A program made the position numbers and the translations under genes. Shown here piece after piece: positions 44,228-55,022 of a stretch of DNA of 64,000 nt (position 1 is the stretch's first letter; the number at the start of each line of letters is the position of its first letter). The notes beneath the pieces are model-generated. The model made no database searches. It was given only the letters and a program-made list of their open reading frames with translations, and was not told where the DNA came from. The DNA comes from Herpomyces periplanetae (taxonomy: Eukaryota > Ascomycota > Laboulbeniomycetes > Herpomycetales > Herpomycetaceae): NCBI GenBank assembly GCA_009733715.1, contig WMKJ01000046.1:36980-100979 (forward strand), given 5' to 3'.

Positions 44228-47200
44228 TCGGCTCTTTCATGCCCTCGATTTTCTTCCCGCAAACGCTCCAATCGACTACGTAATTCCATATTCTCCGCTT
44301 GCTCCTCTTCAATCCGCTTCCTCGCCCCGCTACGGTCCAATAATCGAGCTTCGCGCTCCATTTTCAATCGCCTTTCCAATTCCTTTAATCGATGAATCCA
44401 TCTCTGTTCACTAGCCATCATTTGTGCTGTTCCAACACTAATTGTACGGCCTGAATCATGTCCTGCTAAACTTGTAATTGGTCCCAATGAAACACCTTCT
44501 ACAATTCTATCTCCTCCACTCTTTCCTAATTCTCCTTCACAATCATCACGCGTTCCAATCACTTTTCCATGTACATAACTACTTGAAATATCACACTTTT
44601 CAACTCGTCGTTCCAACTTTTCAATCCGCCCTAAATTAGCCTCAACCCAGTTTTCCAAACCCTCAAACTTCCCTTCAAATTCTCGTTCAACTTCCTCGAT
44701 TCGCTTTCTGGTTCGCGCTATAATTCCCTCGACGGTTCGTACACCTAATAATAAATTCCGTGCGAATAAATTAACGTTTTTGTTGATCATTTCTACCGTG
44801 GGTATACTTTCTCCATCTACCAGAGAATGTTTTCCCGTCCAATCTTTGCCACAAAGTCCACTTAACCTCTTCCACACTGATACTAACAGCTTATTTCGTT
44901 CACCAACTTGCTCTTTATACCGCTGCTCAAGTGTAGCTATTCTACGCTTATCTTGACATCGTGTAGTCTCTAATTCCAACATCCGTGTTTCATGGGCTTG
45001 TAAGGTCCGACTAATAGTTTGTTGACTTCTTTGTGCTTGTTCTAATCGTTGCTGTTCTGCTATTCTGGCTTGTCGTTCTTTATCCAATAATTCACTCAGT
45101 CGTCGACTTTCTAAACCAGAACTTTCCAATAAACTATCTCGACTCCTTAAAAGTCTTTCTTTTTCTGCTCCCTCATTTCTTAGTTTGTCCACATCACTCA
45201 TCAACTTTACCACTTGCTTGTGTACTTTTCCAACACCTTCTACCATTTCTAAAATTTTGCTCATACTTTCCACGTCATCACATCCACCACTTGCTGCTTT
45301 CTCCCCAGCACAACTTACACTGCTATCTGAACCACTTACTCCTCCACTACCGCTTCCGCTACCACTACCACTACCATCATTGCCATTTTCTCCGTTAGTA
45401 CTTCCCACCGCATTCCCTTCATCCCGTTGTCCTAATCCAAGATTTTGCCGTAATCCAGTTTCAATTCGTTTAACTAAATCCTTCCATAATGCGCTTTGCA
45501 CTTCAGCTGCGCTCAAACTTGCTCGAAGTCGTCGACACTCTTCTTTATTTTTTAAAGCTTGTCCATTTATCTCTGTTAGCATCTTTTGAACGGCCGCTTT
45601 TTCTTGACTTTTTAACAATTCATGCTGCCGTCTTTCATCATTTAACCGTGCTTCAATTTCTTCACATCGTTCACGTTCTGTTGTCACTTTTGACGTAGCT
45701 GTTGCTAATGATGCTTCTAATTCCCCAATTTTAATCTTGTCTGCTTCTTGCTCTTCTCGTAAAAATCCGATTTCATCTTGATTGGATTCAATTTGTACTT
45801 CTAATCGCTCATTTTTCCCTTGTAACTCCGCCAATCGTCCATCCGCCCTCTCCAATTCTTCATGAGCTCCTACTAACTCACTCTCCAAAGTTTCAATTCG
45901 CCTTCGTGCTTCTGCTGAATCCTCTTCAAATTGCATAATACATCGTGTAACTTGGTTCATTTCGTGTTGAAGGGCTCCAAAATCTTCATTCTGCGCTTCC
46001 AATTCAAGTAATACATCATCCAGTTCTCGCTCCCGTCGTTGTAATTTATCGTTAACTTCTTCAAATTTGCTCAACGCTTGTGCTCGTACTGTCTCAATGT
46101 CTCTCTCACGTTCGTTTAAACGTACCATTAACTCATCTCGTTCACTTAATGCCGATTGAAGTTCTTCCCGTAATCTTTCTCTTTCTTCAACAAGCGTTTC
46201 GGTTTCTTTTTCCATTTGTTGTAGTATATCTAAGTGTACGTTTAATTCACTTTCCAATTCTTGATTTATCATGCGAATCCTTGCCATGTCTTCTCGACAA
46301 TAACTTAACTTTTGTTCTAGTTCATCTCGTTCCTTTTCAACGTCACTACAACAATTAAGACGTATCCCGTTTATTCCCGTTCCAGGTTGGCTACTTGAGC
46401 TACACCCTCCACTCCCCAGAGTTAACGTTCCGTTACCCATAACTCCCGTTCGTGATGCAGATCTATCTAGTATCATGTCAGTTGGTATACCCGTTATGCT
46501 TCCCCGATTAATTCCACTTCCACTGTTTCCACCTAGAGTCGTAGTCATTATACAAGTTGAAGAACTCGCCGAAACATCTGTACCTCTACGGCTCGCAAGT
46601 CTCAAATTCTCAATTTCTGCTTGTAATCTCTCCCGTTCTCGATTTCGCGATGTAAGCATTGAAGTTTGCGCTCCTAGATCACGTCGTAATTCTGCATTCT
46701 CATGTCGTAACTTTTCCACAAGAGTTTGAGCGCTATCTACTGTCACTACAGTTAACTCATCATCTGCTGATCCCGTTGTTTGATTGTTATGATTAACTAC
46801 TGATCCATCATGGTTCTTGAGAACTGCGAAAGCCTTAGTAGGAGATGATATAGAAGGTGAACTTTTCGTCGGAATAATAGCTGCTCCTGCAGTTTCCATA
46901 CGTCGTGGTTGATTTTGTCCTAATTTATCGGTACGATGAAATTCTCGTGGAAAATTAAATAATTCAAGCTTAACCCGATTCAATTCTTCACGAAGTGTTT
47001 GTACTTCACGATCGGCTTGTTCACGACGTGCACTTTCCGACTCAAGCAAATCTTTCCACATTTTAACTGTTTGTACCTGGTTATCCGTTCCGTTTGACTG
47101 ATGAATAGTATAGGGTGATAAATTAACAACTGTAGAAACTCCTGCATCTCGATCGGGTTGAGCAAGTTTAGGCGGTGAGTGGGGTGCACTAAGGTGTAAT

Positions 47201-48465
47201 TGATGTGAAGAATCAGCGGATGAATTAGACGACGAAAGTGCACCTGTATGTCTAAGTTCACGTAGTTGATCTTCCAGTAAACGACATCGACGTTCAGCTT
47301 CACGAGCTCGTTTTCGTAATATTTGAGATTCTTTCTTTTCGTTTGTCAAATCCGTATGCAATTGCACATTTTCCTGTACTAATTCACGAACACCTTCTTC
47401 GCTGCGACGTTGTAAAGCTTGATCCAGAAAGTAAATTTTAAGTTTCAAGTCAAAATTTTCCTTTGTTAACTTATCGACCTTGGAATTTTGTTCCTTCAGC
47501 GTAAGGGAATGTCGAGCGCCGACTGACATTCGAAAGGGTGATATAGGCCGAGCCGACGAAGATGATGAAGAAGATTGAGTTGAGGTTAGGGTATTCAAAA
47601 CGGGATTTGAACTTTGATGGGTACGTGGAACTTTTGTTGTTTTTGATGTTGGTATGGGGGAAATTTTATGAGATGTTGATGACGATGATGATGATGATGA
47701 TGATGATGATGTTAAGGGTAAAGGAGGGGGGGGTGGTGGTGGTGGCAAAGATTGTGATGAGGGATACGTAAGTCTAAGAGTGGAAGAGGATGAGCTGGGA
47801 AGTGAAGCTAGGGGTGATACTGATGATGAAAAAGCGCTGATAATTGATGTGTTTTGGGGTAATTGAATTTGGGTGTGGGGGGTAGATGGTGATGAGGAGC
47901 TGGAGAAACTGTGGTTAGAAGGTGTCGGGGTACGGGAAGGTGACGAAGAGCGGGGCTCATGAGCGGTTGGTAAAGTAGTTGTAACTGTTGTTGTCGCCGT
48001 CGTAGGAGTTGTAACGGGAGAAGAATGTTGAGTTGCGTGGGGAAGGGTGACAGATGGAGCTGTCGTATCAGTAAACGATAGGTTAGCATCGATGGTGATA
48101 GCAATGCTAGCCTCGACGTCAGCGTTATGTTCGGTATTAGATAACGAGTCAGTATCTGAATTAGTAGAGTCGTCTGAAGCGACAGTGACGGTGACAGCAA
48201 GGTTGTCGTTGGATGAGGCATTAGCGTATACATGGGACGGGGAGTTAAGGGATAATGAAGACATGTCAGGAGAAGAGTGAGTATTGGCCGGGGATGAGGT
48301 GGGCAATTCGGTAGTAGTTAGCGGATGGGTATACTGAGAAGAGCCGGGTGGGGAAAAGCAATCTAGGGAAACGTCGGGTGTAGATTGGGCCACGAGATTA
48401 TTGTGTATACTAAGAGTGGGGCGGGAACCAGGGTCAGGAGGGGATGAAGTGGGAGGAGAAGTCAT
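44224..48465 (-). CDS. CM1-domain coiled-coil microtubule-organising protein (Mto1/ApsB/Pcp1-like)
   Basis: A single exon encodes 1,413 residues. Residues 1 to about 310 are Ser/Thr/Pro-rich and contain PPPPPPPLP and a long poly-Ser run from a GAT microsatellite. Residues about 315-385 contain the Cnn_1N/CM1 motif (LKEQNSKVDKLTKENFDLKLKIYFLDQAL), which recruits the gamma-tubulin complex in centrosomin, Mto1, ApsB and Pcp1. From about 385 on nearly all is coiled coil (many LE, LR, EE heptads), with a Gly/Ser linker near 1,050 and a last coiled coil to the end. It probably sits at spindle poles, septa or cytoplasmic nucleation sites. Which of the fungal CM1 proteins it matches cannot be told. 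Confidence 0.9.
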   Translation of the reverse strand: MTSPPTSSPPDPGSRPTLSIHNNLVAQSTPDVSLDCFSPPGSSQYTHPLTTTELPTSSPANTHSSPDMSSLSLNSPSHVYANASSNDNLAVTVTVASDDSTNSDTDSLSNTEHNADVEASIAITIDANLSFTDTTAPSVTLPHATQHSSPVTTPTTATTTVTTTLPTAHEPRSSSPSRTPTPSNHSFSSSSSPSTPHTQIQLPQNTSIISAFSSSVSPLASLPSSSSSTLRLTYPSSQSLPPPPPPPPLPLTSSSSSSSSSSSTSHKISPIPTSKTTKVPRTHQSSNPVLNTLTSTQSSSSSSSARPISPFRMSVGARHSLTLKEQNSKVDKLTKENFDLKLKIYFLDQALQRRSEEGVRELVQENVQLHTDLTNEKKESQILRKRAREAERRCRLLEDQLRELRHTGALSSSNSSADSSHQLHLSAPHSPPKLAQPDRDAGVSTVVNLSPYTIHQSNGTDNQVQTVKMWKDLLESESARREQADREVQTLREELNRVKLELFNFPREFHRTDKLGQNQPRRMETAGAAIIPTKSSPSISSPTKAFAVLKNHDGSVVNHNNQTTGSADDELTVVTVDSAQTLVEKLRHENAELRRDLGAQTSMLTSRNRERERLQAEIENLRLASRRGTDVSASSSTCIMTTTLGGNSGSGINRGSITGIPTDMILDRSASRTGVMGNGTLTLGSGGCSSSSQPGTGINGIRLNCCSDVEKERDELEQKLSYCREDMARIRMINQELESELNVHLDILQQMEKETETLVEERERLREELQSALSERDELMVRLNERERDIETVRAQALSKFEEVNDKLQRRERELDDVLLELEAQNEDFGALQHEMNQVTRCIMQFEEDSAEARRRIETLESELVGAHEELERADGRLAELQGKNERLEVQIESNQDEIGFLREEQEADKIKIGELEASLATATSKVTTERERCEEIEARLNDERRQHELLKSQEKAAVQKMLTEINGQALKNKEECRRLRASLSAAEVQSALWKDLVKRIETGLRQNLGLGQRDEGNAVGSTNGENGNDGSGSGSGSGSGGVSGSDSSVSCAGEKAASGGCDDVESMSKILEMVEGVGKVHKQVVKLMSDVDKLRNEGAEKERLLRSRDSLLESSGLESRRLSELLDKERQARIAEQQRLEQAQRSQQTISRTLQAHETRMLELETTRCQDKRRIATLEQRYKEQVGERNKLLVSVWKRLSGLCGKDWTGKHSLVDGESIPTVEMINKNVNLFARNLLLGVRTVEGIIARTRKRIEEVEREFEGKFEGLENWVEANLGRIEKLERRVEKCDISSSYVHGKVIGTRDDCEGELGKSGGDRIVEGVSLGPITSLAGHDSGRTISVGTAQMMASEQRWIHRLKELERRLKMEREARLLDRSGARKRIEEEQAENMELRSRLERLREENRGHERAD
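47680..47713. repeat. GAT microsatellite inside the CM1 gene
   Basis: About ten GAT/TGA triplets on the plus strand encode a poly-serine run on the minus strand in the N-terminal region of the CM1 protein, next to a GGT run that encodes poly-proline. Confidence 0.75.
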
Positions 48466-48743
48466 GATGAGGAGTGAAGAGTGGATAAAGGAGCCGGGGA
48501 AGAAGGGAGAAGAATGAAAAGAAAAAAAGACGGTCGAGTATTAACAAGTTAGTAGTGGAAAAAAAGAGAAAGAACATATAGAGGGACAGAATGGGGAACA
48601 GGTAGTGTATAATAGAGATAAGTTAAGTGGGGGAAAAGTATTTATTTGTTATTTGGGTAAGGTAAGGAGGTGGTTGATGAATGAGGGAGGTAAATTAGTA
48701 TAGTAGAATTTAGCAATCCAAGTGTAAGATGGAACTAGGAGAT

Positions 48744-49163
48744 TTAAGGAGATTGGGGGGAAGATGTAGAAGGATTAAGATTTTTTCGCTTTGACCAAAA
48801 ATGAGATCCTCCGATTAACATAAAAAGTAGGGTGAAGGTTTGAGCGTAGATACGCTGTCGCAGGAACGCGTTTACGCGTAATTTTTGAGAGAGGAGGGAA
48901 GCGTGGTCGCAAGGTAGCGTAGATGAATTATGAGTAGAAAGGGACGAAGGTGTAGTTAAACGACTAGCACGAATAGCTCTAAATAGTGCATAAACCGTCA
49001 TAGTCGCGCCCAAGGGCACTAAAGGATTTTCCTTGACCTTGCCCCAAAACCGGGAATAAGGCGAAGAGAGTGGAGCAGATGATTGAATTGCCTGAGGGGG
49101 AGATACCGGCGAAAGAGGGAGTTGATGAGAATCAGACGAAGAAGAATTTATTGAATTCGGCAT
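48744..49163 (-). CDS. HIG1-domain mitochondrial protein (Rcf1-like)
   Basis: A single exon from the ATG at 49,163 gives 139 residues. After a Ser/Pro-rich leader, WGKVKENPLVPLGATMTVYALFRAIRA is the first HIG1 segment (ENPLVPLG is the family hallmark). LRVNAFLRQRIYAQTFTLLFMLIGG is the second, carrying the basic/Gln RQRIYAQ motif. Rcf1-type HIG1 proteins stabilise respiratory supercomplexes in the inner membrane. The frame stays open upstream to an ATG at 49,247 (giving a hydrophobic extension MVFSLAFFHRLHIFFSF), but the HIG1 family normally starts near the site chosen. Confidence 0.85.
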   Translation of the reverse strand: MPNSINSSSSDSHQLPLSPVSPPQAIQSSAPLSSPYSRFWGKVKENPLVPLGATMTVYALFRAIRASRLTTPSSLSTHNSSTLPCDHASLLSQKLRVNAFLRQRIYAQTFTLLFMLIGGSHFWSKRKNLNPSTSSPQSP

Positions 49164-49664
49164 AATATTTGATAAAGTAAACTTAAGAATCAATGGGAAA
49201 GAGAAGAAAATGTGAAGACGGTGGAAAAAAGCCAAAGAGAAAACCAAAAAATCCCTTTAAACCATCAAAACTGCAAATTTTCGTGTTTGAAAACTCAACC
49301 GAGATGGTAACGTGACCTGTAATCCGAGTCACGTGGCCCGATGGACCGGGTAAACGTCGGGAGGGGAGAAAGGGTATAGGTCACGTGGGAAGTGGACGGG
49401 CGCGACGCGACGACGAGAAGCGGATTGCGATGGAAAAAGATTTAAATGGTAAAATATGCCATACACGATATACCAAAGTCTCGAAAGGGCAATAAAACAG
49501 TAAAGCTGTGTCCAAGTAGACGTTCCGTAGCAGTTACTTAACGGTCAATCATCATATGTACCAATGTCATGCTTTAATTGGGCTAAAGGGTGGGAAATGC
49601 GTTATAATATGATTAAAATACAACGTAAGGTATTATGTAGGGGTAAGATGGGTGACAATAATTT
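49164..49664. promoter_or_regulatory. 5' flank of the HIG1 gene and 3' flank of the Sec7 gene
   Basis: Two CACGTG sites (49,330 and 49,382) lie 170-220 bases upstream of the HIG1 start. A small plus-strand frame at 49,564-49,746 overlaps the end of the Sec7 gene and looks spurious. Confidence 0.45.
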
Positions 49665-52600
49665 TCAAGATGAAGACGACTGCGATGCTAGTTTGGCTAA
49701 CAAAGCTTCACGAGCTTCACGAGCTGCTTTTAACGAATCAATATAGGTGCGAAATTTAACAATCTGTCGCAGTAAATAAGCTCCCTTGCGCTCCCAGTTC
49801 GTCATAGCCTTGACAGCATTACCATGTTTATTAATCATAAGCATAAGTGACATTATGTTATGAGGTGATGAAGGTGTCGAAGTCGAAAGAGTTGTAGATG
49901 TAGACGTAGATGTGGACGCTGATGCGGATGCGGATGCGGATGCAGACGGTGAATAAGCCCGTGTAGCCATGGCCGAAGTTGACGTGCAAACAGATGATGA
50001 ATTAACGCGCGCGAATGCTTCAATAATTCGTTCACGCAGTGCATTATGTTGTGCTAATTCTTTCTCCACCTGTGCAACATACCGTTCAAGGCGTGCACAC
50101 TGCTCTGTTTCAGATTCAGTACATGCCATCATACTTGGAGCCGGAGGTGTCCATTGAGATATAATCAAATTATCCAAGTTAACTATTGAATTACTCGAAA
50201 AATTTGACGTAGACGGAGATGTAGACGATGTCGAAGGAAATGTTAATGATTTAGCCGGTGGTTCGGAAGAGCTAAGCGTTGTAATAAAAGCATTAGGACG
50301 AGATCTACTCGCTGGATTACGATTAACCATGAGCCGCCAACTTCCCGACAATTTTGACGAAGCAGTTAACGATATAGAAGGATTAGTAGATATTTTGGAG
50401 ATCGATCCCACGTTAACATCTCCACCGCCATTGGATGTTGCGGGTAAATTACCTCCCGATGATACGTTGGTATGAGATGTTGTAAGATCCGATACTGACG
50501 ATGTTGAAGAAAGTGGTACATTTTCCGACGTTGCTGTCATAGGAGAAGATGATGCTTTGATACATCTACCATTAGAGTCGTGATGATACAAACCCGACAA
50601 AAGAGTTTCACTCCATCCATATTCTACGTTACTAACTCCGCCCATTAAAGGTTCCTTACTGTAACGTGCACTCCAATAATTTACCGTAGTTACCCATTCT
50701 TGAACAATTTCCGGTGTACCACCTTGGAATAAATGAACTGCACCCGATGGTAAAGTTAGGGCCCAAACGTAGGGTCGATTAGCTGAAAATCCCGGAGGTG
50801 GAAGCGCACTAGCCATAGTATGTCGTAATAAAAATTTTGCAACCAATGTCGCATTCTTAAGCCAATTTCCCCCACCGACAACCCGTGGTGAATTATCCGC
50901 TGAAGATACCTGAGAAATAGGTGGTGTAGGAACACGAGAGGACATATAAGCTTGATGATTCATTTGAGATGACTTGGTCAAATTAATCAAAGATCTCGAC
51001 GTAGATGTTGTAGACCGAAGTGATACTGAGCCAGATCCAGATATTGATGATGAAGATGCTGTATTGGTAGTACCAGTAGTTGAGGATGAAGCTGATGATG
51101 AAAGAAAAAAGCTTTTTCGTAATGATGATGATTGACTGGTCGATGTTAAGGAAAACTTTCGAGACTCGGTTGACTTTGAATTACCAAGAGATCGATGTGA
51201 AGATTTATCCGATGAATTAGACGAACTGGAAAAGCTAAACAATCGAAACCATCCTTTCTCCACCACTCCGAATACTTGAGTCCAACCTTTATCCTTTTTC
51301 TTGGATGATTTATCATTAACTAACACTCCACTGGTACCAATTCCTCCTGCCCCAAAACTACCTGAAATAGGGATCACTTTACCACTTCCTCCCGATGTAG
51401 ATAATCGTTCAGACGTATCGAGAAGTCGAGATGATGAAGATGATGAAGAGTGTGCTCCTGATCCAGTTCCCGTAAAAGTTTCCGACGGCATAGTACCCAT
51501 TGAACCATTACCATTATTAGCACCACTACGCCGTGAGAAACCAAATCCAAGATCATGATGATTACCACTTGAATTATTTTTCAAGCTACCACCGTCTACA
51601 CAATAACGGTACTGTAGAATGCCTTCTTTTACCCATGGAGGACCGGCTAATTCTAAAACTTCATCGTCAAGGTTAGCCCGGGAAGGGTTTGATAAACTTC
51701 CTACACTAGAACGCTTGGTTCCCAAGGAATTATCACCATTATCAGTATCACTTAAGTTTGCTGAACCATCATCACCACCACCACCACCACCACCGTTACC
51801 ACTAGACCGTGTCATAACTTGAGATAGCGCATGAGCAAATCCAATACTTTGAATATGAGCTGGGGCCTGGGTTTGGGATGGGGAAGGTAAAGAAGGTGTA
51901 ACGGAAGAACCGGCTAAGTTAATAAGACTAGGATTTTTACTTCCAAAGCATGATACGGCCCGTCGACTTTTAGATTCACGATTCTCATCATTAGAGCAAA
52001 TACTTGCACCCCCACCTGTATCTTCCAAGTTCCCGAATCGCATTAAAAGGGACCCACAACTACTATTGGTTGTTACATTTCCACCGGTACGCGCATATCG
52101 CGAACTTAAATTATCATCAGTACCTGTGCAACCGAATTGACCCGATTTAACACTCCGATTATCCATTCCAATTAAACTTTCCATACTCATACGGGATTTA
52201 GCCTTACCCAAGGTATATCGGGTCCACGATGACCGTTCAACTACGGGACCCCACGAACTTCGATTTTCCTCTAAGCTAGCTCTTTCACCGGATCCACTAT
52301 TGGTAGAGCAGGATGACGCCATAACCGAACCACCTCCTACACCAACACATTCACCACACAGACTGCTAGTTGATGGAATTGGACCATTGAGCAATCGGGT
52401 TCGACTTTTAGTTTTACCCGTAAGACGAGCTGTCATTGAACGAAATGTCGAAACTTCGCCACCTTTGCGTCCACGCAAAGAATTTCCCGTACGCGGATTT
52501 GTAGATGAGTTATTTAACAAAAGTCCGTTGATTGAACTTCCACTACTAGGCCAATTGAAAGTATCAGTAAGATTAACATCTCCGTTACTTTCACCTAGTC

Positions 52601-54761
52601 CATCATGAAGAGGTAATCTTTGCGAGCGTATTGAATTATAAAATTCTCGTAATACTAACTCAATTTGACCTTCCCAACCCTTTAAAGTTCCATCCCATGG
52701 ACTTCGTACCAGGACTAAACATAAGTCTCCACTACCACTGTTACCATGATGTGAAGAGGGAGGATTTAAGGTAGAAGTGGACGAAGACGTTAAACCGGTA
52801 ACGGCAGCTACAGGAGCCGTAGGAGTAATATGACCGGCTGATGGAGTGCAAGATGTGGAAGTTGACGTAGATGTAGATAATGAATTAGTGTTAACGGAGG
52901 GAGATAATCCATTGGATAAAGTCGACTGTCGATCAGATCGATTAGCTATTTGATTGACAGAATGACCTTGACCTGAACGTAAGGTTAAACTTCGAAAGCG
53001 AAAGTCAATTGAAGATCGAACATGGGAGGTAGATGGATCAGATGTGGTAGTACCTGGCATGACAGAAATTGTACCGATACTGGCTTGAGTTAAATCTTCT
53101 TCCATACAACCACTTAGTTCACTTCCGGTATATCGAGTAGCAGACTCCTGAATTGTTGACCCCTTTAATTGACCCACTGCAGAAGTGGCAGAAGAAGATC
53201 GGCCCGGTGATGGGTAAACCGAATCACATGAAACAGGTGTGGTTGGCCCGTTAGCAGTAGCCTGATGAGCTTTACCGCTACTTGTCCATAATCGGGCAGA
53301 TGAAACGCGGCGTCCATGGGATGTGGGAGGACGAGAAGAGACAAAGGGAGGAGCACATTCAACAGAAGCGGAATCCAAAGCAATAGATCGAATGGTGGGT
53401 AGCGTATTCTTAACAAATTGACCACGGGTCATTTTTTGTTCAATTTCTGCTATATGTAAATCCGTATTAAGCATGAGAAGTGAATAAGCTATGGTATGTA
53501 CCACATCCACACATCGGAATCCGTGATTAACATTACACGCACACCATCGTCGTGCGAAAGCATCGATAACTCGATCCAGTTGTTGAGATTCCCCTTTAAG
53601 CGTTAATCGACTACACAGATCCCTGAAAGCGTAGAGTATACTACAATTCCTCCAATCGAACAATTCGACGTAAGCTTGACGTACTCGTCCGTTCAAAGCA
53701 CCTCGTTCCCCGAGCCATGCAGCAGCCTTATCACGTGAAACGGTTTCGTCTTGTCCGGTAAGTATTGCGAAAGCTCGGATTCGATCGGCTTCGGTGGGCT
53801 CTGAAACGCTTTCATGAGACGCGGGGATTGAATGGGTATCCTGAGGAGTTTGGGTTGTGGAATGAGAGCTTGTGTTCATGGTAGTTGCGGTAGCGGAACA
53901 CGATGCGGAAGTTGACGGTACTGGGGATGTCACGGGAGATTCTCGTTGAGGAGATGAGAATTCTGGGAAGGATAGATTTAAATGAGGGGCGTTTGGGTTA
54001 GCATCAGTGGCAGCATCGGATTCTCGTGTTGTTGATGTTGCTGCAGCTGTTGTAGATGTAGAAGCAGATGCAGGTGTTGCTGAAGCTGAAGCTGCAGCTG
54101 CTAATGAGGTTAAGGAAACTCGACGCCGTAGACCGAATCCACGACCGATTTCAGATCGAGAGGAGTTAGCCCCCGCCTTTGTTTGGTAGGCGGAGCTTCG
54201 ACTGGTAGATGTAGTGGCGGATTCGGAATTTAATGAATCAAGCACGTTTGGTTTTTTTGGAGAATGGCTTGTCTGGTTAGTAGAAAGAGAAAGAGATTTT
54301 GTCGTCGAGGATGCAGATTCTGCAGCTGCAGTAGCCGCGTTATCCGCGAAGTTACTAGAGTTTGAAAATATTGGTGATAAAGGTAAAAGGGGAATAATAG
54401 GTATGAGAGGGGACGGGGACGATGTAGAAGTATTTTGCAGTGAACCTGAGGTACAGGGAGAGACAAAGTGGCTCTTTGTCGCTGTGGTATCGACGGTTAA
54501 CGTGGGATTGTTGCTTTTTAATTTTTCGTTTGCCGGTTCACCATTCACGGTGGTAGCAGCAGCAGTAGCAGTCGGAGTTGTGAACGTCGACGACATTGTC
54601 GCAACACTATCCCCGACAATGTTGCCACTACCGTTACTGCCGCCACTGCGAATCACGTTTTCCGATTGGTGGATATGGCCGTGATGTGATGAATTCACAA
54701 AATTTGGCGTACACGTGGATGCTGTCGTGAAAGATAACGATGAAGTATCCGTTGAGCTCAT
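49665..54761 (-). CDS. Sec7-PH Arf guanine-nucleotide exchange factor (Syt1-like)
   Basis: A single exon gives 1,698 residues from the ATG at 54,761. The frame is open to an ATG at 54,938, but that extra part reads like leader. The N terminus is Ser/Thr/Ala-rich. A Sec7 domain lies at about 320-455: IRAFAILTGQDETVSRDKAAAWLG, the LKGESQQLDRVIDAFARRW block with its glutamate finger, and HTIAYSLLMLNTDLHIA. A PH domain is split by a Ser-rich insert at about 1,040-1,370 (WVKEGILQYRYCVDGG, WTQVFGVVEKGWFRLFSF, VWALTLPSGAVHLFQGG). A short coiled coil follows near 1,550 (ARLERYVAQVEKELAQHN). Such proteins activate Arf GTPases on Golgi, endosomes or plasma membrane. Long low-complexity Ser and Thr tracts are notable. 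Confidence 0.9.
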   Translation of the reverse strand: MSSTDTSSLSFTTASTCTPNFVNSSHHGHIHQSENVIRSGGSNGSGNIVGDSVATMSSTFTTPTATAAATTVNGEPANEKLKSNNPTLTVDTTATKSHFVSPCTSGSLQNTSTSSPSPLIPIIPLLPLSPIFSNSSNFADNAATAAAESASSTTKSLSLSTNQTSHSPKKPNVLDSLNSESATTSTSRSSAYQTKAGANSSRSEIGRGFGLRRRVSLTSLAAAASASATPASASTSTTAAATSTTRESDAATDANPNAPHLNLSFPEFSSPQRESPVTSPVPSTSASCSATATTMNTSSHSTTQTPQDTHSIPASHESVSEPTEADRIRAFAILTGQDETVSRDKAAAWLGERGALNGRVRQAYVELFDWRNCSILYAFRDLCSRLTLKGESQQLDRVIDAFARRWCACNVNHGFRCVDVVHTIAYSLLMLNTDLHIAEIEQKMTRGQFVKNTLPTIRSIALDSASVECAPPFVSSRPPTSHGRRVSSARLWTSSGKAHQATANGPTTPVSCDSVYPSPGRSSSATSAVGQLKGSTIQESATRYTGSELSGCMEEDLTQASIGTISVMPGTTTSDPSTSHVRSSIDFRFRSLTLRSGQGHSVNQIANRSDRQSTLSNGLSPSVNTNSLSTSTSTSTSCTPSAGHITPTAPVAAVTGLTSSSTSTLNPPSSHHGNSGSGDLCLVLVRSPWDGTLKGWEGQIELVLREFYNSIRSQRLPLHDGLGESNGDVNLTDTFNWPSSGSSINGLLLNNSSTNPRTGNSLRGRKGGEVSTFRSMTARLTGKTKSRTRLLNGPIPSTSSLCGECVGVGGGSVMASSCSTNSGSGERASLEENRSSWGPVVERSSWTRYTLGKAKSRMSMESLIGMDNRSVKSGQFGCTGTDDNLSSRYARTGGNVTTNSSCGSLLMRFGNLEDTGGGASICSNDENRESKSRRAVSCFGSKNPSLINLAGSSVTPSLPSPSQTQAPAHIQSIGFAHALSQVMTRSSGNGGGGGGGDDGSANLSDTDNGDNSLGTKRSSVGSLSNPSRANLDDEVLELAGPPWVKEGILQYRYCVDGGSLKNNSSGNHHDLGFGFSRRSGANNGNGSMGTMPSETFTGTGSGAHSSSSSSSRLLDTSERLSTSGGSGKVIPISGSFGAGGIGTSGVLVNDKSSKKKDKGWTQVFGVVEKGWFRLFSFSSSSNSSDKSSHRSLGNSKSTESRKFSLTSTSQSSSLRKSFFLSSSASSSTTGTTNTASSSSISGSGSVSLRSTTSTSRSLINLTKSSQMNHQAYMSSRVPTPPISQVSSADNSPRVVGGGNWLKNATLVAKFLLRHTMASALPPPGFSANRPYVWALTLPSGAVHLFQGGTPEIVQEWVTTVNYWSARYSKEPLMGGVSNVEYGWSETLLSGLYHHDSNGRCIKASSSPMTATSENVPLSSTSSVSDLTTSHTNVSSGGNLPATSNGGGDVNVGSISKISTNPSISLTASSKLSGSWRLMVNRNPASRSRPNAFITTLSSSEPPAKSLTFPSTSSTSPSTSNFSSNSIVNLDNLIISQWTPPAPSMMACTESETEQCARLERYVAQVEKELAQHNALRERIIEAFARVNSSSVCTSTSAMATRAYSPSASASASASASTSTSTSTTLSTSTPSSPHNIMSLMLMINKHGNAVKAMTNWERKGAYLLRQIVKFRTYIDSLKAAREAREALLAKLASQSSSS

Positions 54762-54920
54762 GATTGATGGGTATGAAGGTAGATAAAACGTAAACGAATG
54801 AATCGGTAAGTGACACCGATTCCGATTTGAGGACCAACAGAGAGACGAAACGACCAACCAACCAACTGGTTTACTTGATTGCTTGCTTACCTGCTTGTTC
54901 GCAGGTTCATTTACGCACTG

Positions 54921-54953
54921 AACGACCGACCGACCCACCGACCGACCGACCGC
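54921..54953. repeat. GACC/CCGA tetramer array
   Basis: About 33 bases of ACCGACCG- and CCCACCG-type units form an imperfect tetranucleotide array in the leader region of the Sec7 gene. A related array lies at 59,986-60,040. Confidence 0.7.
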
Positions 54954-55022
54954 TCACTTGATTGACTGATGGAAGGATCTTGAGTGGGGGACAGGAGGGG
55001 AAAAGAAAGGAAAGGAAGGGAT

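Noticed and set aside
45033-45698. Plus-strand frames of up to 134 codons within the CM1 gene
   Set aside because: They are antisense shadows of a long charged coiled-coil reading frame.
54214-54684. 156-codon plus-strand frame opposite the Sec7 gene start
   Set aside because: It is antisense to Ser/Thr/Ala-rich coding sequence; Val/Ala/Glu-rich composition is that expected of the complement.
54762-54938. N-terminal extension of the Sec7 protein from the ATG at 54,938
   Set aside because: The added segment is low in complexity and overlaps a tetramer repeat; the ATG at 54,761 starts a more typical Ser-rich N terminus. It is kept only as an alternative.
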